Assembly: GCA_047495785.1 (NCBI GenBank)
Contig: JBLDXI010000042.1
Span: 992,001 to 1,056,000, forward strand
Reading direction: 5' to 3'
Length of the DNA stretch: 64,000 nt
Source: Lepidodermella squamata
Lineage: Eukaryota > Gastrotricha
Shown here: piece by piece, positions 22,587 to 33,075 of the stretch
Position numbering within the stretch: the stretch's first letter is position 1
Layout of the letters: each line of letters begins with the position of its first letter
The notes under the pieces: generated by a model
What the model was told of the DNA's origin: nothing
The model's input: the letters and a program-made list of their open reading frames with translations, nothing else
Database searches by the model: none
Made by a program: the position numbers and the translations under genes

Positions 22587-25500
22587 ATGGCTTTCTATGC
22601 ACTACTCGCCGTAGCCGCAATATTTTCATCAGCTTCTGCTTGTCCGGCTACGACAACAACAACTTCATCAACATCAACGCCATGCCCTACAGCTGCTGGG
22701 AGCAGCTGCCCTAACGGGCAGAGTTGCCTTGCCTCAGCTCCGACTCCTTGCCCTGATGGGAAGAGTTGTTTTACTACATCAAATCCTTGCCCAAGCGGCC
22801 AGACGTGTCAAGCCCCAAGCGTCGCGGCTTCAACGACTTACAATCTCTGTCAAATCACTAAAACTTTAGGAGCAACATTTGTTACCAACTTGAAATTCTG
22901 CACGTCAAACGCTGGATCCTGCTCATCAGTCTTCACTACTGGAGCAACTGTAACGCATATAAATTTGAGATTCTTTCAACTTGTCAAAATGTTTTACAGA
23001 CGGCTAGCGGCGTAGCGGCTACATCGTTCGCGAGTTTCGACGAATGCTGCACAGCCGCAGCGACTGGTGCAACACTAGTTTACGAGATGTTCCCAACCGC
23101 TACCTCTGCGAAAATAACAGCTTGCTTCGGGGCTACAAAAAATAGCGTTTACGCCAGATGGCAACCAGCAACTGGTTCTGCTTACTGCATGCAATTCCCG
23201 CAAACCGCACTTAATAGCGTAGACACAATTGTAACCGATAATGGCGGGGTAAGACTATGTTCTTTCCAGTCTGATGCATAAATTGTTCAAGGGTTACGTG
23301 GAGTACTGTATGCCCAAGGCCCAAGGCTAAAAAAACCGAACAAACCAGATTTTTAACCCTCTAACCATTTCACGACGGGCGCGACGATTTCGGAATTTCG
23401 ACTTTGATCGACCTTTCGAGGAATATTGCTTTTTAAATTCGGAATGGCTATTCGTACATAAATATGTATGCGATTTTGGCTATTCGTACATATTTATGTA
23501 CGCGAATTTGGCTATTCATACATAAATATGTACGCGATTTCGGCTATTCGTACATAATATGTACGCGTTTTTGGCTATTCGTACATATGGAGGAAACACA
23601 CCTAAGACCACGAAAAACGGAATATGGCGTAGTATTGACCCGCACATTTTTATGTGGGAGTGGATATTCGCACACATTCTAGTACAGTTTTACGACTATT
23701 CGTAAATATTTTCAGAAAATGAAACTGCATCATTTTTATTCTCATTTGCATCATTCAAACCTTTTTCATGATCAATATTCGGTGTTATCATTAAGTATCT
23801 TAACGAATACTAGGTTTCAGTTCAACTAAGGATTAGGACTTTAGGCTCCGGTCTTCGGCCGCGTTTTTTCGATGATGGGAAGACGGTTGCATGCTGACTT
23901 TCGAGGCAGCTAATAAGGTGATTTCGCATGTCCGTTGAGGATTTGAAGCAGGTCACACCAGGATCGCCGCCATCGATGAGAAGAAGTAAGCATGCAGCTG
24001 CGAAAACGCCGCAATCGGTACCGTTTGATTGCCTCGGACATGGCTCAAGGTGAACCTTCAGCCGCCCGTCTTCCATCAGCAACCGGTACCTATCCCTCAG
24101 TTGGGCGCGAAGCTCTTCATCCATTGATGTAGCCGGCAAAGAGTCATAAACTGCAACCTTGCGGTGGAAAGTAGTCGACAAAACCCAATGGGTGTTTCTG
24201 ATGTTGTGGAAATAAAATCCTTGTTCGGTTGCCACATCGCCAGCAAGTGCAACCGTTGTAGCACAAGGGGCCGTTTCTAGCCGAAATGACGATTTAGCGA
24301 GCGCAATTGACGTTATAGCATCCATAACTTCGTCTGTGAGCCACCCTCCTTGCTCAATTATCTCCTTCTCGTCGAGCGACAGGTTCAACTCCGGGACCCA
24401 AGCCCTATCGATTTCTTCGAGAAGGCTTATTTGCTTGAGGTCTTTGTCGACCAAGCAGACGCTCGGGCAATGCAGGCGCTTTCCAGGTTTTCCAATCATT
24501 GACTTGATGTGTTTTGCTGCAGTTCGGCGTTTGATGCACATGTTGAGCGACGTAAACTCCTTTCGAAACTGGTCCTTCTCTTCTTCTGTCAGCCTGCAAT
24601 TCGCTGGATAAGTTGCGAAGTCATCGGCGTTCACCGTGTGGCCCGTGTGCCTAAAAACGGCAGCAGCTACATGCCAGAGTCCATCTTTCCTTAATGTAAG
24701 CGACAAACGCGCCTTGCACTCAGAATACAGATAACCTAAAGTTGTACTTGGGTTTCAATGCTCTAAGAATCAACATTTTATTACCTTGGTTTTCTCGGAC
24801 ACCATTGCTCTTTGTCGCACGCTCAGTACTGTGGCAACATTCGACAATCAGTTGCTTGGGCATCGTTGAACGCTTTATGAAAGGCTGATGAGTTTGATCG
24901 CAATGCTTCTTCACCTTGCCGAACAGTACGCTCTTCGTCATGTTAAAAGAAGCGCCATGAGTGAAAGAGCCTGGGTCGCAGTCGATAACAAGACCTGGAA
25001 TCAAAGTCGGACCGGGATTCATCTCAACATTGCCCGACTGAAGCAGTACATAAAATATTATCAGTCTCCCTCGCTTGCCCGAACCGTTGTTGACGGCAAT
25101 TTTGAACTTGACGTGGCACGTCACGGTTAGCCACGCTGGCGTTAGCCTGGGCGAGGAGGATGGCGATACAGAATTGAAACCAGGGTGGCAGCCATTGCCA
25201 ATTAGGACAAGAAAAAGTAAAGTAGATATCATTCTACCTATAGGTGAACTCTGAATATTAGATTGAACACAATTTCACAATGAACCCGTTTGAACCGAAT
25301 TATAAGCTGAATTGTGGTTGTATAAAACAAGAGCTTCCAGCCTAATCTAACTTATGTCTGGGATTCCAGTATAATCTGACCAATGTTCAAAATATAATCG
25401 AGAAGCAAAGCAAAGCAAATGTGGGTTGTATTCGGGACTAGACCTCATAAAAAAGATCCGATGTCCATATTATTTCAAACGACATCTTCAAAATTAAGGC

Positions 25501-26621
25501 CATTATTGAGAAATATAGAATGAAAGATATCAAAATTTTGATCGAAATCCAAGAAAACTTGAGGTTAGCTGTTGTTTAAAGACTGGCTTAATGAAAGTAG
25601 ATAGTGGTTTGAGAAGCTAATATTTCCCCAAGACAGCGCGCTTCCTCCGGTAACAAGGGCATCAGCGTTTTCGCAAGGAATTTCATTAATGTGATGGGAC
25701 GGTGACGAGCCGTATAAACTGGTTCAATGCTAAAATATTTCATTTAACAACCTGAACAAATTTTTTATTTTTTTTTATTTTTATTTTCTCGCTCAGTAGT
25801 AGACACTTTTGTATCTCCATTCATATATTGCTTTTCAAAAATTACACTCATTTTTTATGGACATTTATTTATTTCATCTCACTTATCTGGCTGATTTATG
25901 TTTATTAAGCCTATTTAACCACATTTTTTACCATATGTACGAATAGCCAAAATCGCGTACATATTATGTACGAATAGCCGAAATCGCGTACATATTTATG
26001 TATGAATAGCCAAAATCGCGTACATAAATATGTACGAATAGCCAAAATCGCGTACATATTTATGTATGAATAGCCTCACTCTTTTAAATTTTAAATTTTA
26101 AATTTTTTCAACTTGAAATTTCATTGGTTTCTGATAATTGTCTGATCCAACAAAACATACCACGGGTCCGCCGTAGTCTCCCAGACTTCAACTTTTTTTT
26201 GATAGCTAACAAGAGTGAGGGAATCTTAGGGACATTCATGGGAGTAGTTTAGAATCTAAAATCCCAAAGCTGAAGGCACCTGACCCAGAAATTAGGATGC
26301 TCGAGAAATCGCCTGAAATCAGCTGGGCGGATTCGGCCCGTTTTTGTAACGGTGAACGGGGTAATCCGATGAACTCGGAACAAAAAATACCATGAAGTCC
26401 CTCCTCCCTCCCCCGCTTAATTCAAGGAAGGTATGGAGGACGAGAGTCGTTCCAAAACAGCGGCAATGATTTATGAAGTATTTTTCCTGTTCTTTCAGGT
26501 ACCATGGGAACATGACACTTACACGTCATGCTGTGCGACAATTGCTATGATGAACGGAAATGTAAATTACGGAATACCTAGCAAGGCGGTATTTGGTGTC
26601 AAGCCTATGACTTGCTACTGA
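22587..26621 (+). CDS. Secreted Cys/Thr-rich protein, copy 1 (transposon in intron 2)
   Basis: Three exons: 22587-22949, 23000-23248 and 26499-26621; 244 residues. Intron 1 is 50 nt; intron 2 is 3250 nt because a 2.63-kb element sits inside it. The protein has a signal peptide (MAFYALLAVAAIFSSASA), a Thr/Ser-rich stretch, then repeated CPxG(Q/K)(S/T)C units (CPNGQSC, CPDGKSC, CPSGQTC), and a globular C-terminal part with many Cys (DECCTAAATG, TACFGATK, SCCATI, ending PMTCY). No family recognised. The third exon is identified by alignment with the intact copy 2 (30.47 kb): both end FGVKPMTCY, with phase-0 junctions. Whether splicing across the enlarged intron is efficient is unknown. Confidence 0.8.
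23822..24724 (-). CDS. Ulp1/C48-type cysteine protease domain of the transposon (partial)
   Basis: An open frame of about 295-300 residues, stop at 23822. The catalytic pattern of Ulp1/SENP proteases is visible: HW (in NTHWVLST), an Asp after a short spacer (AVYDSLPA), then Gln and Cys in QSNGTDCGVFAAACLLLLID. The N-terminal 90 residues are not recognised. Ulp1-like domains are often captured by transposons (for example Mutator-like elements), where their job is unclear. There is no good ATG; the frame is open upstream to about 24730, and the 2A-like ORF just upstream is in another frame, so an intron, a frameshift or decay separates them. Confidence 0.75.
   Translation of the reverse strand, partial: SECKARLSLTLRKDGLWHVAAAVFRHTGHTVNADDFATYPANCRLTEEEKDQFRKEFTSLNMCIKRRTAAKHIKSMIGKPGKRLHCPSVCLVDKDLKQISLLEEIDRAWVPELNLSLDEKEIIEQGGWLTDEVMDAITSIALAKSSFRLETAPCATTVALAGDVATEQGFYFHNIRNTHWVLSTTFHRKVAVYDSLPATSMDEELRAQLRDRYRLLMEDGRLKVHLEPCPRQSNGTDCGVFAAACLLLLIDGGDPGVTCFKSSTDMRNHLISCLESQHATVFPSSKKRGRRPEPKVLILS
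24720..25232 (-). CDS. Transposon ORF with 2A-like (NPGP) ribosome-skipping motif
   Basis: A 170-residue ORF from an ATG at 25232. Around residues 80-95 it reads LLQSGNVEMNPGP, very close to the 2A consensus (D(V/I)ExNPGP) and to the LLxSGDVExNPGP form reported at the N-termini of some non-LTR retrotransposons and in sea-urchin NLR proteins. Here the conserved Asp is Asn (AAT in place of a GAT/GAC codon), so activity may be weak or lost. The remainder is not recognised. It lies between the two inverted repeats and upstream of the Ulp1 frame, so it may have been the N-terminal part of the same translation unit. Confidence 0.6.
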   Translation of the reverse strand: MISTLLFLVLIGNGCHPGFNSVSPSSSPRLTPAWLTVTCHVKFKIAVNNGSGKRGRLIIFYVLLQSGNVEMNPGPTLIPGLVIDCDPGSFTHGASFNMTKSVLFGKVKKHCDQTHQPFIKRSTMPKQLIVECCHSTERATKSNGVRENQGNKMLILRALKPKYNFRLSVF

Positions 26622-26970
26622 TTATTCATGAGGAGTATGGTTCAATGAGCCGTGAAAACAGATTTAAATACTAATATTGGACGTTGATTCTTGATAATTT
26701 AATAATCGGCTCAATATATCGGCTTATTTCTTTATCGCTACCTTCAAATGATAGTTGTCTATGTACTTTGTAGCTTAATGGATTGCTTTTAATCCTGCTA
26801 TGTTATGTCCTGCTATAACTAACGAGTTCTCGACTTCGAACTGTGTAATATACTGTATAGACTCGATACTGCTATCATCATTAAAATACTTTTCGACACT
26901 AAAAACTGTGAAAAAAATCAAAGCGTCATTCAAAAATAGCGGGATTCCATTCGGGATACCATTCTGAAAG

Positions 26971-27790
26971 GAAAGCCATGCAATAGGCCGGATTTCAAAG
27001 ATGTTAAAAAGCCGAAAGCGAGAATTTTCAATGGCGATCGATTCCAGGGTCCAGCCCAGTGGATAGGTGTGGTCATGTTTCAGTAAGTTCCCGCAATGAA
27101 TTAACAACAGATGCAAAAATCATCGCATGTTTAACAACAAGAATGGAACTTTCGAAAGCAAATCCGGGTAATTGAATCATGCATTCAAGTTTCATAGTTC
27201 GAATTGACCTTAGAAAGTACAATGGGCTATGCACTGGCTTCCTAATCGATGATGAATGGGTACTAACTGCCGCACATTGCATGGCTTTGAACGAAAAGCT
27301 TATGTAAGAAACGCCTTGCTTATTATTTGTCTAAGAAAAAAAGATCGGCCCCATTTGTTCAAGGCGATGGGACCACAATACATATTTCCACCCGCAGACA
27401 TGTAACAGGACCTATGATGTCGTTTTCCGATTCGGGAAAGGCCATATCGATTCCGACCCGACTAAGACACCCTACGTCGACATACCAGTCGATCACTACG
27501 TTTACCACAGCGATTTTAAGCCAGGTTTCATTTAAATTTTGAGCAATTTTCCAATTTCATTCATATTTTTCTGCAAGGTGATTCGGCTGCTTTTGGCGAC
27601 ATAGCTCTGCTCCGTCTTCACCTTGCGAGATCGACAGAAAAGGGCTATGCAACAGTCAAAGCGAATGAACGGCATCTTTGTCTCCCGAATTCAGGCGATA
27701 AATTAGAGGCTTTGCCAGAAATCAGTATACTGATTTCTGGCAGGATCAGGATAAAGATCCTGATCACACCTGCATCGCAATCGGTTACTC
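26971..27790 (+). pseudogene. Trypsin-like serine protease, copy 2, truncated pseudogene
   Basis: Exon-for-exon match to the intact copy at 37.8-38.6 kb: 26971-27082, 27111-27167, 27214-27303, 27364-27524 and 27578-~27785, with identical exon lengths for the first four. It lacks the signal-peptide exon and the whole last exon with the catalytic serine. The sixth-exon equivalent carries an insertion of about 28 nt that creates the palindrome CCAGAAATCAG/TATA/CTGATTTCTGG (27716-27742 region) and breaks the frame. Right after the break the sequence becomes a dispersed repeat and reverse-transcriptase debris. One intron is only 28 nt. The duplication junction at about 26960 coincides with the right end of the segmental duplication. 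Confidence 0.8.
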
Positions 27791-27834
27791 GCCAGATTTT
27801 TCCTGAATAGTCTTCGCCAGTATCTTAAATGCAG

Positions 27835-27915
27835 ATTTGCCAGAAAACCACAGGGGGGGACCCCTTGGACATAAAATTGGGGCCCCTAGTTCGAGGATTC
27901 TACTTCGCGCACTGT
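27835..27915. repeat. Dispersed GGATTCTACTTCGCGCACTG repeat fragment
   Basis: Related to the element at 10716-10860: CCACAGGGGGG, then a data-like AAATTGGGGCCC segment, then AGTTCGAGGATTCTACTTC and GCGCACTG. It abuts the broken protease copy. Confidence 0.55.
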
Positions 27916-28455
27916 TGTAATCTACATCAACGACTTGGCTCTTGTTCCCACATACTCAAAAATTGTCTTCTACGCCGACAACACCACAATGAAATAATAA
28001 TAGCCTGGGCTACTACGTAATTCGCGATAAGCTGCGAGATATGGACCCTAATGCTAAGCGGTGTAGGTGGCGGTTACCGAATGACTCTCAAATGAAGGAT
28101 CGATTCCATCCGGGAATTACGCGGAATTAAGTTACGCATGTTCAAGGTCACACGTGGCCCGTGTTTGACGAAGTCACGGAGTTCCCCGTCAACTGTGAAA
28201 GGCCTCAGGCCGACAGTGGTAATCTTCTGCTCTAGTCAGAACATCGTCGAAGCCACGCGACTCCTCCAGCTCGATGTTCAGAAAGTAGCAGACTGGCTCG
28301 GAAGCAACAGCTTGATGGTAAACGCCAAGAAATCGTTACTAATGGTTGTCGGTGCTAAAAGTGAATCGATTACTGAAGTAAGAATCATTATGAAAGACGC
28401 TTCTCTCAGGCCGTCTGACAAAATGGAAATTCTCGGCTTTATCCTCGATCGATAG
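27915..28455 (+). pseudogene. Non-LTR retrotransposon reverse-transcriptase fragment
   Basis: Translating past frame breaks gives VIYINDLALV...VFYADNTT at about 27915-27985 (the Y/F-x-D-D catalytic box, here YADN), then a 105-codon ORF (28138-28455) with LQLDVQKVADWLGSNSLMVN, NAKKSLLMVVGAKS and EILGFILD, the RT region just after the active site. The same region at 51.0-51.74 kb belongs to a related element (LGFIIDD). Frameshifts and the D to N change mark it as dead. Confidence 0.65.
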
Positions 28456-30467
28456 TATTTATCTACTGGAACTCAAAAAATTAGAAAAAGGACTATTTGG
28501 TCTGTCGATTTTTGAAATTAATTAAAATTACAATGGGCGGGCGGTTAGGTGGCATAAAAAGTGGTCGCGTGCCGCGCTTTTTGCAATAACAGCTCAGATA
28601 AATTCACTATGGAAAGATTGTTTGCGTCCTATCTGTTACAGTGTTGTCTATGCTGCGGCAGTTCGTAGATCTCAAACCTCGGTCGAATTTGCTCATTGCT
28701 CACTACATTTGCCGGTTACCACGATTTCGTAAAGGTATGTCATCAACCCAACATAACGTCGGTGTTTGAGGGCTGGGAGTTGGACCCAGGTAGTTTTAAA
28801 AAATCTTAGCTTAGTCCAGTCGACCCAGGATTTAAGGAGCCGCGTAGGCATAGGCATAGGCAATCATCCCGCCCTCCAATATGGGACAGCAGTAAGTTTT
28901 GAAGGCATTTCCGAGCTGTTTTCTTGAGAGGTCGGTTGTAACTTGAGTAGTTGCGTGACCACCGTGTTGCGTGTTGGCTTGCGCGAACTTTTCTCCGGAT
29001 AAACTGCTCCCTGGTCAGCCCCGAGTAGAACGGTAGTTGTTGGTTGATTCGTCGTTGGTTTTTCTTGCATCTCGGCGCTTTTGGCAATTCGGGTAAGTGA
29101 AGACCGTGTCAACGCGCTTTTTTAGGTCGCTGTACGAAGCCGCCCATGCCATTTCTTCCCCTCCTTCGACCAGTTAGATTTCATCTCCTCCAAGGTTAAA
29201 GGTTAAAGTATCGGCGAAGGTGTAAGTTTCCGGGACTTTCAAAGCTCGAGAAGCCGCCCGGTGGATCCCCGAATAAGAGATCAACCAAAATGTGGGGTCG
29301 AGGGCGCTGTCTAAGCAGATTCCGGCATCTTCTTGCTCGGAAGTCGCTTTTCGCTTTCATTTTATCCCGCCAAAAACAGAGATGTCGTTTGACTTTTCTC
29401 GACGAAGCAGCAAAAAACACAGTGGAAAGTTTTAAGCTCTCTAGTTTTTTTCCTTCAAAATGCTTTCGCTCTACAAGCATGATCGTATGCCATCCACGGT
29501 GATGCAAACAACTAAAACAGACTTAACATCGCCGGTATACAACGACGAAGAGCTGTGTGCGCATGTATTTTCACTGTTCTAGGCGAAGCTCGTTCACTTG
29601 GTTGAAAAGATATTACAACCAGCATTTACACACATCATCCACCGGATCGTTTTCATCATTATATGCTCTTTTGTATTCTGCCATCCACACGGTGGCAATA
29701 ATAATAATATACACAACATAAAACGTCGTAATTAGCTTCAACGTTTCGAGCGAACGAGCAAACCGGTTGCTCACTTGTGGGCTGGCTTGTATGACGCGCT
29801 TGCAACATCAGCCTAGGGCAAAAAGAGAATACAGCCATGGACGGATCGTCTAGATAGTCCTTCACCAGTTAATATTTGTCGTGCGATGATGTGAAAATTG
29901 GCGAGTCATGAAACGCCATCCACAGTGATGAAACTAATAAAACAAAACTACAGGATGCAAAAATTATAATAATGACAACAATTGACAGGGCGGTATCATT
30001 AAGGTACACGTCACTAATTGCATGCCATGCAATTTTATCGCGCAGGTGCGTTTCGGCTAGTGTCCTGAGGCAGAAACGTAAATTTTCCCAGTGAACGTGT
30101 TTCAATGAGCGCGGCCGCAAAACTCGTTCTTTTTTGAACCTTCTTTGAATTATTTTCTTATTTCAAAAGAAATTGTTGAATAAATCTTGAATATTTGATT
30201 TATTCCTACATGCGCATATAGTAAAATTCAGCCATTGCGAAATTGAATTTCTCTATGGCTAAATTAAATTTTTTAAGGTGGACTTTTTATTTCAATGTTT
30301 AATCTATTTCACAGGGTTATGAACCTTCAACACCCCAAATAGTGGCTCCAGAGAGGGCGCATGTAGGAATAGGATTACTCTATTCACCACTCTCTTTCCC
30401 TCCCCTCTGGAACCCCGAGTGAGTTTTGCTCTATTCTGCTGGTTTTCTAGAAGTTTCCACATTTAAA
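28456..30467. other. Gene-poor interval with right copy of duplication
   Basis: 28.8-29.1 kb minus strand has an ORF rich in Arg/Lys (FYSGLTREQFIRRKVRASQ) that could be a retroelement remnant; I cannot identify it. From about 29.3 kb the DNA matches 21.3-22.58 kb (segmental duplication). No gene supported before the secreted-protein copy 2. Confidence 0.5.
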
Positions 30468-32190
30468 ATGGCTTTCTATGCACTACTCGCCGTAGCCGCG
30501 GTATTTTCATCAGTCTCTGCTTGCCCGGCTTCGACAACAACAACTTCAACAACATCAACGCCATGCCCTACAGCTGCTGTGAGTAGCTGCCCTAACGGGC
30601 AGAGTTGCCTTGCCTCAGCTCTGACTCCTTGCCCTGATGGGAAGAGTTGTCTTACGACATCAAATCCTTGCCCAAGTGGCCAGACTTGTCAAGCACCAAG
30701 CGGCCCGACTACAACGACTTACAATCTCTGTCAAATCACTACAACTCTAGGAGCAACCTCTGTGAATAACTTGAAATTCTGCACATCAAACGCTGGATCC
30801 TGCTCATCAGTCTTCACTACTGGAGCAACTGTAACACCTATAAATTTGAGATTCTTTCAACTTGTCATAATGTTTTACAGACAGCTACTGGCGTGGCGGC
30901 TACATCGTTCGCGAGTTTCGACGAATGCTGCACAGCCGCAGCGACTGGTGCTACACTAGTTTACGAGACGATACCAACCGATACCTCTACGAAAATAACA
31001 GCTTGCTTTGGGGCTACAAAAACGAAAGCTTACGCTATATGGCTAGGACCAGGTTTTGCGCCTTACTGCATCCAATTCCCGCAAACCGCTAAAAGTAGCG
31101 TAGACATAATGGGAACTGATAACGGGGTGAGACAATTCTATTCAGTCTAATACTCAAAGTGTGCGAAGAGTTACGTGGAGTAATGTATCCCCCAAGGCCA
31201 AGAAACCGAAAAAACCACAGGGGACACTTTAACCCTTTCACGGCGGGAAGTACGATTCAGAATTTCGATATTGAAAATTCGCAAAAATTGAATTAGATGA
31301 ATTCTTGGTCGCCCTTTTAAGAAATATTGCATTTCAATGATGGATACAAGGTGTTAAGACCAGGACACCGTTATCTTGCATGGTCAGAATGTACTAGCAA
31401 TTTGAAAATAGTCCACTTAAGGTTAAAATTTCAATTTTTTCAAAAATCGCCTGAAATCAGCTGGGCTGATAGGACGATTTCGGCCAATTTTTTGTACAGC
31501 CTCAACGGTCATAGACAACGGCAAACCAATTTCGAAATCGTGGTCAGGGCCTTCTTAAACAGGCGACAAATATTTTTTCTCAACCAGATACAAAATTCCG
31601 CCATAAATGGGTTTATCATGGGAACCAAAAAAGCCCCCCTCTCCTCGACCCCGCTTATAATTCAGAGAGAGTCGTTTCAAAGCAGCGGCAATGATTTATG
31701 ATGTATTTTCCCGGTTTTTTCAGACACCAAGGGAATATGACTCTTACACGGCATGCTGTGTGACAGTTGCCACGACGAACGGTGGTATCAGATACGGAGC
31801 TTCTAGCCATGCTGTATTTGGAGTCAAGCCTATGACCTGCTACTGATTATTCTCGCTTGGTTCAACCAGCCGTGAAAACAGATTAAAATACATATTTGAC
31901 GTGGATTCTTGCTAATTTATGACTCGATATATCGGCTATTTTCTTCATCACTTCATCACACGATATTTTGATATGTACTTGGTAGCCTAATGGATTGCTT
32001 TTAATCCTGCTATGTTCAGCAAAATAAAAAACTTTTGGTTTCCACTTTTCAAAGAATGAGTTCTGGACTTGGAACTGTATAATATACTGTATAGATTCGA
32101 TACTACTATCCCCATTTAAATACTTTTTGACGCTGAAAACTGTGCAAAAAAACAAAACGTCGTTAAAAAATAGCGGGATTCCTTACCTAT
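29300..32190. repeat. Segmental duplication, right copy
   Basis: Matches 21.3-26.95 kb in order and orientation except for the 2.63-kb transposon. Shared landmarks include CTTTTCTCGACGAAGCA, GGCGAGTCATGAAACGCCAT, GAATAGGATTA just before the gene, and AATAGCGGGATTCC near the right end. Confidence 0.75.
30468..31846 (+). CDS. Secreted Cys/Thr-rich protein, copy 2
   Basis: Three exons: 30468-30830, 30881-31126 and 31724-31846; introns 50 and 597 nt; 243 residues. Same layout as copy 1: signal peptide (MAFYALLAVAAVFSSVSA), Thr-rich linker, CPxGxxC units, then a Cys-rich globular part ending FGVKPMTCY. Exon lengths are 363, 246 and 123 nt versus 363, 249 and 123 in copy 1. No transposon is present in intron 2, so this represents the ancestral structure. 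The start ATG is preceded in both copies by the same GAATAGGATTA-containing upstream region, so regulation is probably shared. Function unknown; secreted and disulphide-rich by sequence. Confidence 0.83.
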
Positions 32191-33032
32191 ACATGAGATT
32201 CCCTGTACTTAGTCTCTTACAACTACAGACTTTGAGCAATTATAAAGGACACAGCGCTCCATCAGTAGAAAAGTTGTTGTACGGGTCGGCGCAAGCGCAA
32301 AAATGCAAGAGATATTCAGGACTGGAATTTTCCAGGTTTTTTCACAACTTTTATGATTCGATTTTGAAAATGGCAACATCCCGAGAAGGGGTGGCGGGAG
32401 CTTCTGCCCGATTTTTCAACTTGCTCTGATAGGGCAGTCGAATGAAATCAGACCACGCCTGAGAAGATAATAATTCATTCGATCCAATCCGAATCTTCTA
32501 TCGAATCAGTGTTTCCCCTTGACGGAACCACGCGTCTTATGCCTTGAAATTACGATTTCCGTGATCGCTCAATGCCATTAATTCAGTTAAATTCAAAAAG
32601 AAAGAGGCAGCGTAGCAGCGTAAAAATTATCGAAATTATCTCAATTTTTTTCACATTTCATATTAATTAGTCATTTTTGAATAATTCTGTAAATTTTAGG
32701 CGAAGCGTAAATTCAGAATTGAACACTCGGTCTTATAGAAAATTTTACGCTTAATTTTCTGGAGATTTTTTCAGAATTATTCTGGTCAATCTTGACCCTC
32801 GAGAAATATCAGAAAAGTGATATCAGGCCACTGGAAAATTCCATAATTTGGTTCCGCTCACTGTAAAAAGAGGACCGATTTGACCCATAGATTATAGATA
32901 CATGCAGATAAGATCTATGGGACTGCCTTTATCGCCAGGCAACGTAACTCCAGATAAGAAAACTTATGGGCGGAGACACCAAAGCTGGAGTGATTACACA
33001 TATTTTACCCTATAAAATTAAAAAGATTGTTG
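31847..33032. other. Intergenic
   Basis: The first ~340 bases are the end of the segmental duplication. From 32.2 kb to 33.03 kb I see only AT-rich DNA with short imperfect repeats and no gene. Confidence 0.5.
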
Positions 33033-33040
33033 TATAAAAG
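33033..33040 (+). promoter_or_regulatory. TATA box
   Basis: TATAAAAG lies 36 nt before the ATG at 33076 and 23 nt before the ATG at 33064. With a usual TATA-to-start distance of about 30 nt, transcription would begin near 33063, favouring translation from 33076. Confidence 0.5.
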
Positions 33041-33075
33041 ATTCTTCATCTTGCTCGTCTTTTATGCCTTACATA

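Larger units (their letters stand above)
23446..26075 (-). mobile_element. 2.63-kb transposon with 145-bp subrepeat TIRs, Ulp1-like protease and 2A-like motif
   Basis: Terminal inverted repeats 23446-23590 and 25931-26075 match almost base for base and each is made of about four tandem ~36-bp units containing palindromic TACATAAATATGTA. Inside, on the minus strand, are a Ulp1-type cysteine protease ORF and, upstream of it, an ORF with a 2A-like NPGP motif. The element lies in an intron of a duplicated gene whose other copy lacks it, which independently fixes its limits. No transposase is recognised, so the superfamily is undetermined and mobilisation may have been in trans. Confidence 0.8.
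21300..26955. repeat. Segmental duplication, left copy
   Basis: Sequence from about 21.3 kb to 26.95 kb matches 29.3-32.19 kb in the same order and orientation, covering upstream DNA, a three-exon secreted protein gene and about 300 bp downstream. The left copy is longer by about 2.65 kb because of a transposon at 23446-26075. Boundaries are approximate. Confidence 0.75.

Noticed and set aside
23446-26075. CRISPR-like array from the spaced 36-bp repeats
   Set aside because: The repeats are contiguous palindromic subunits forming inverted termini of a transposon; the context is eukaryotic.
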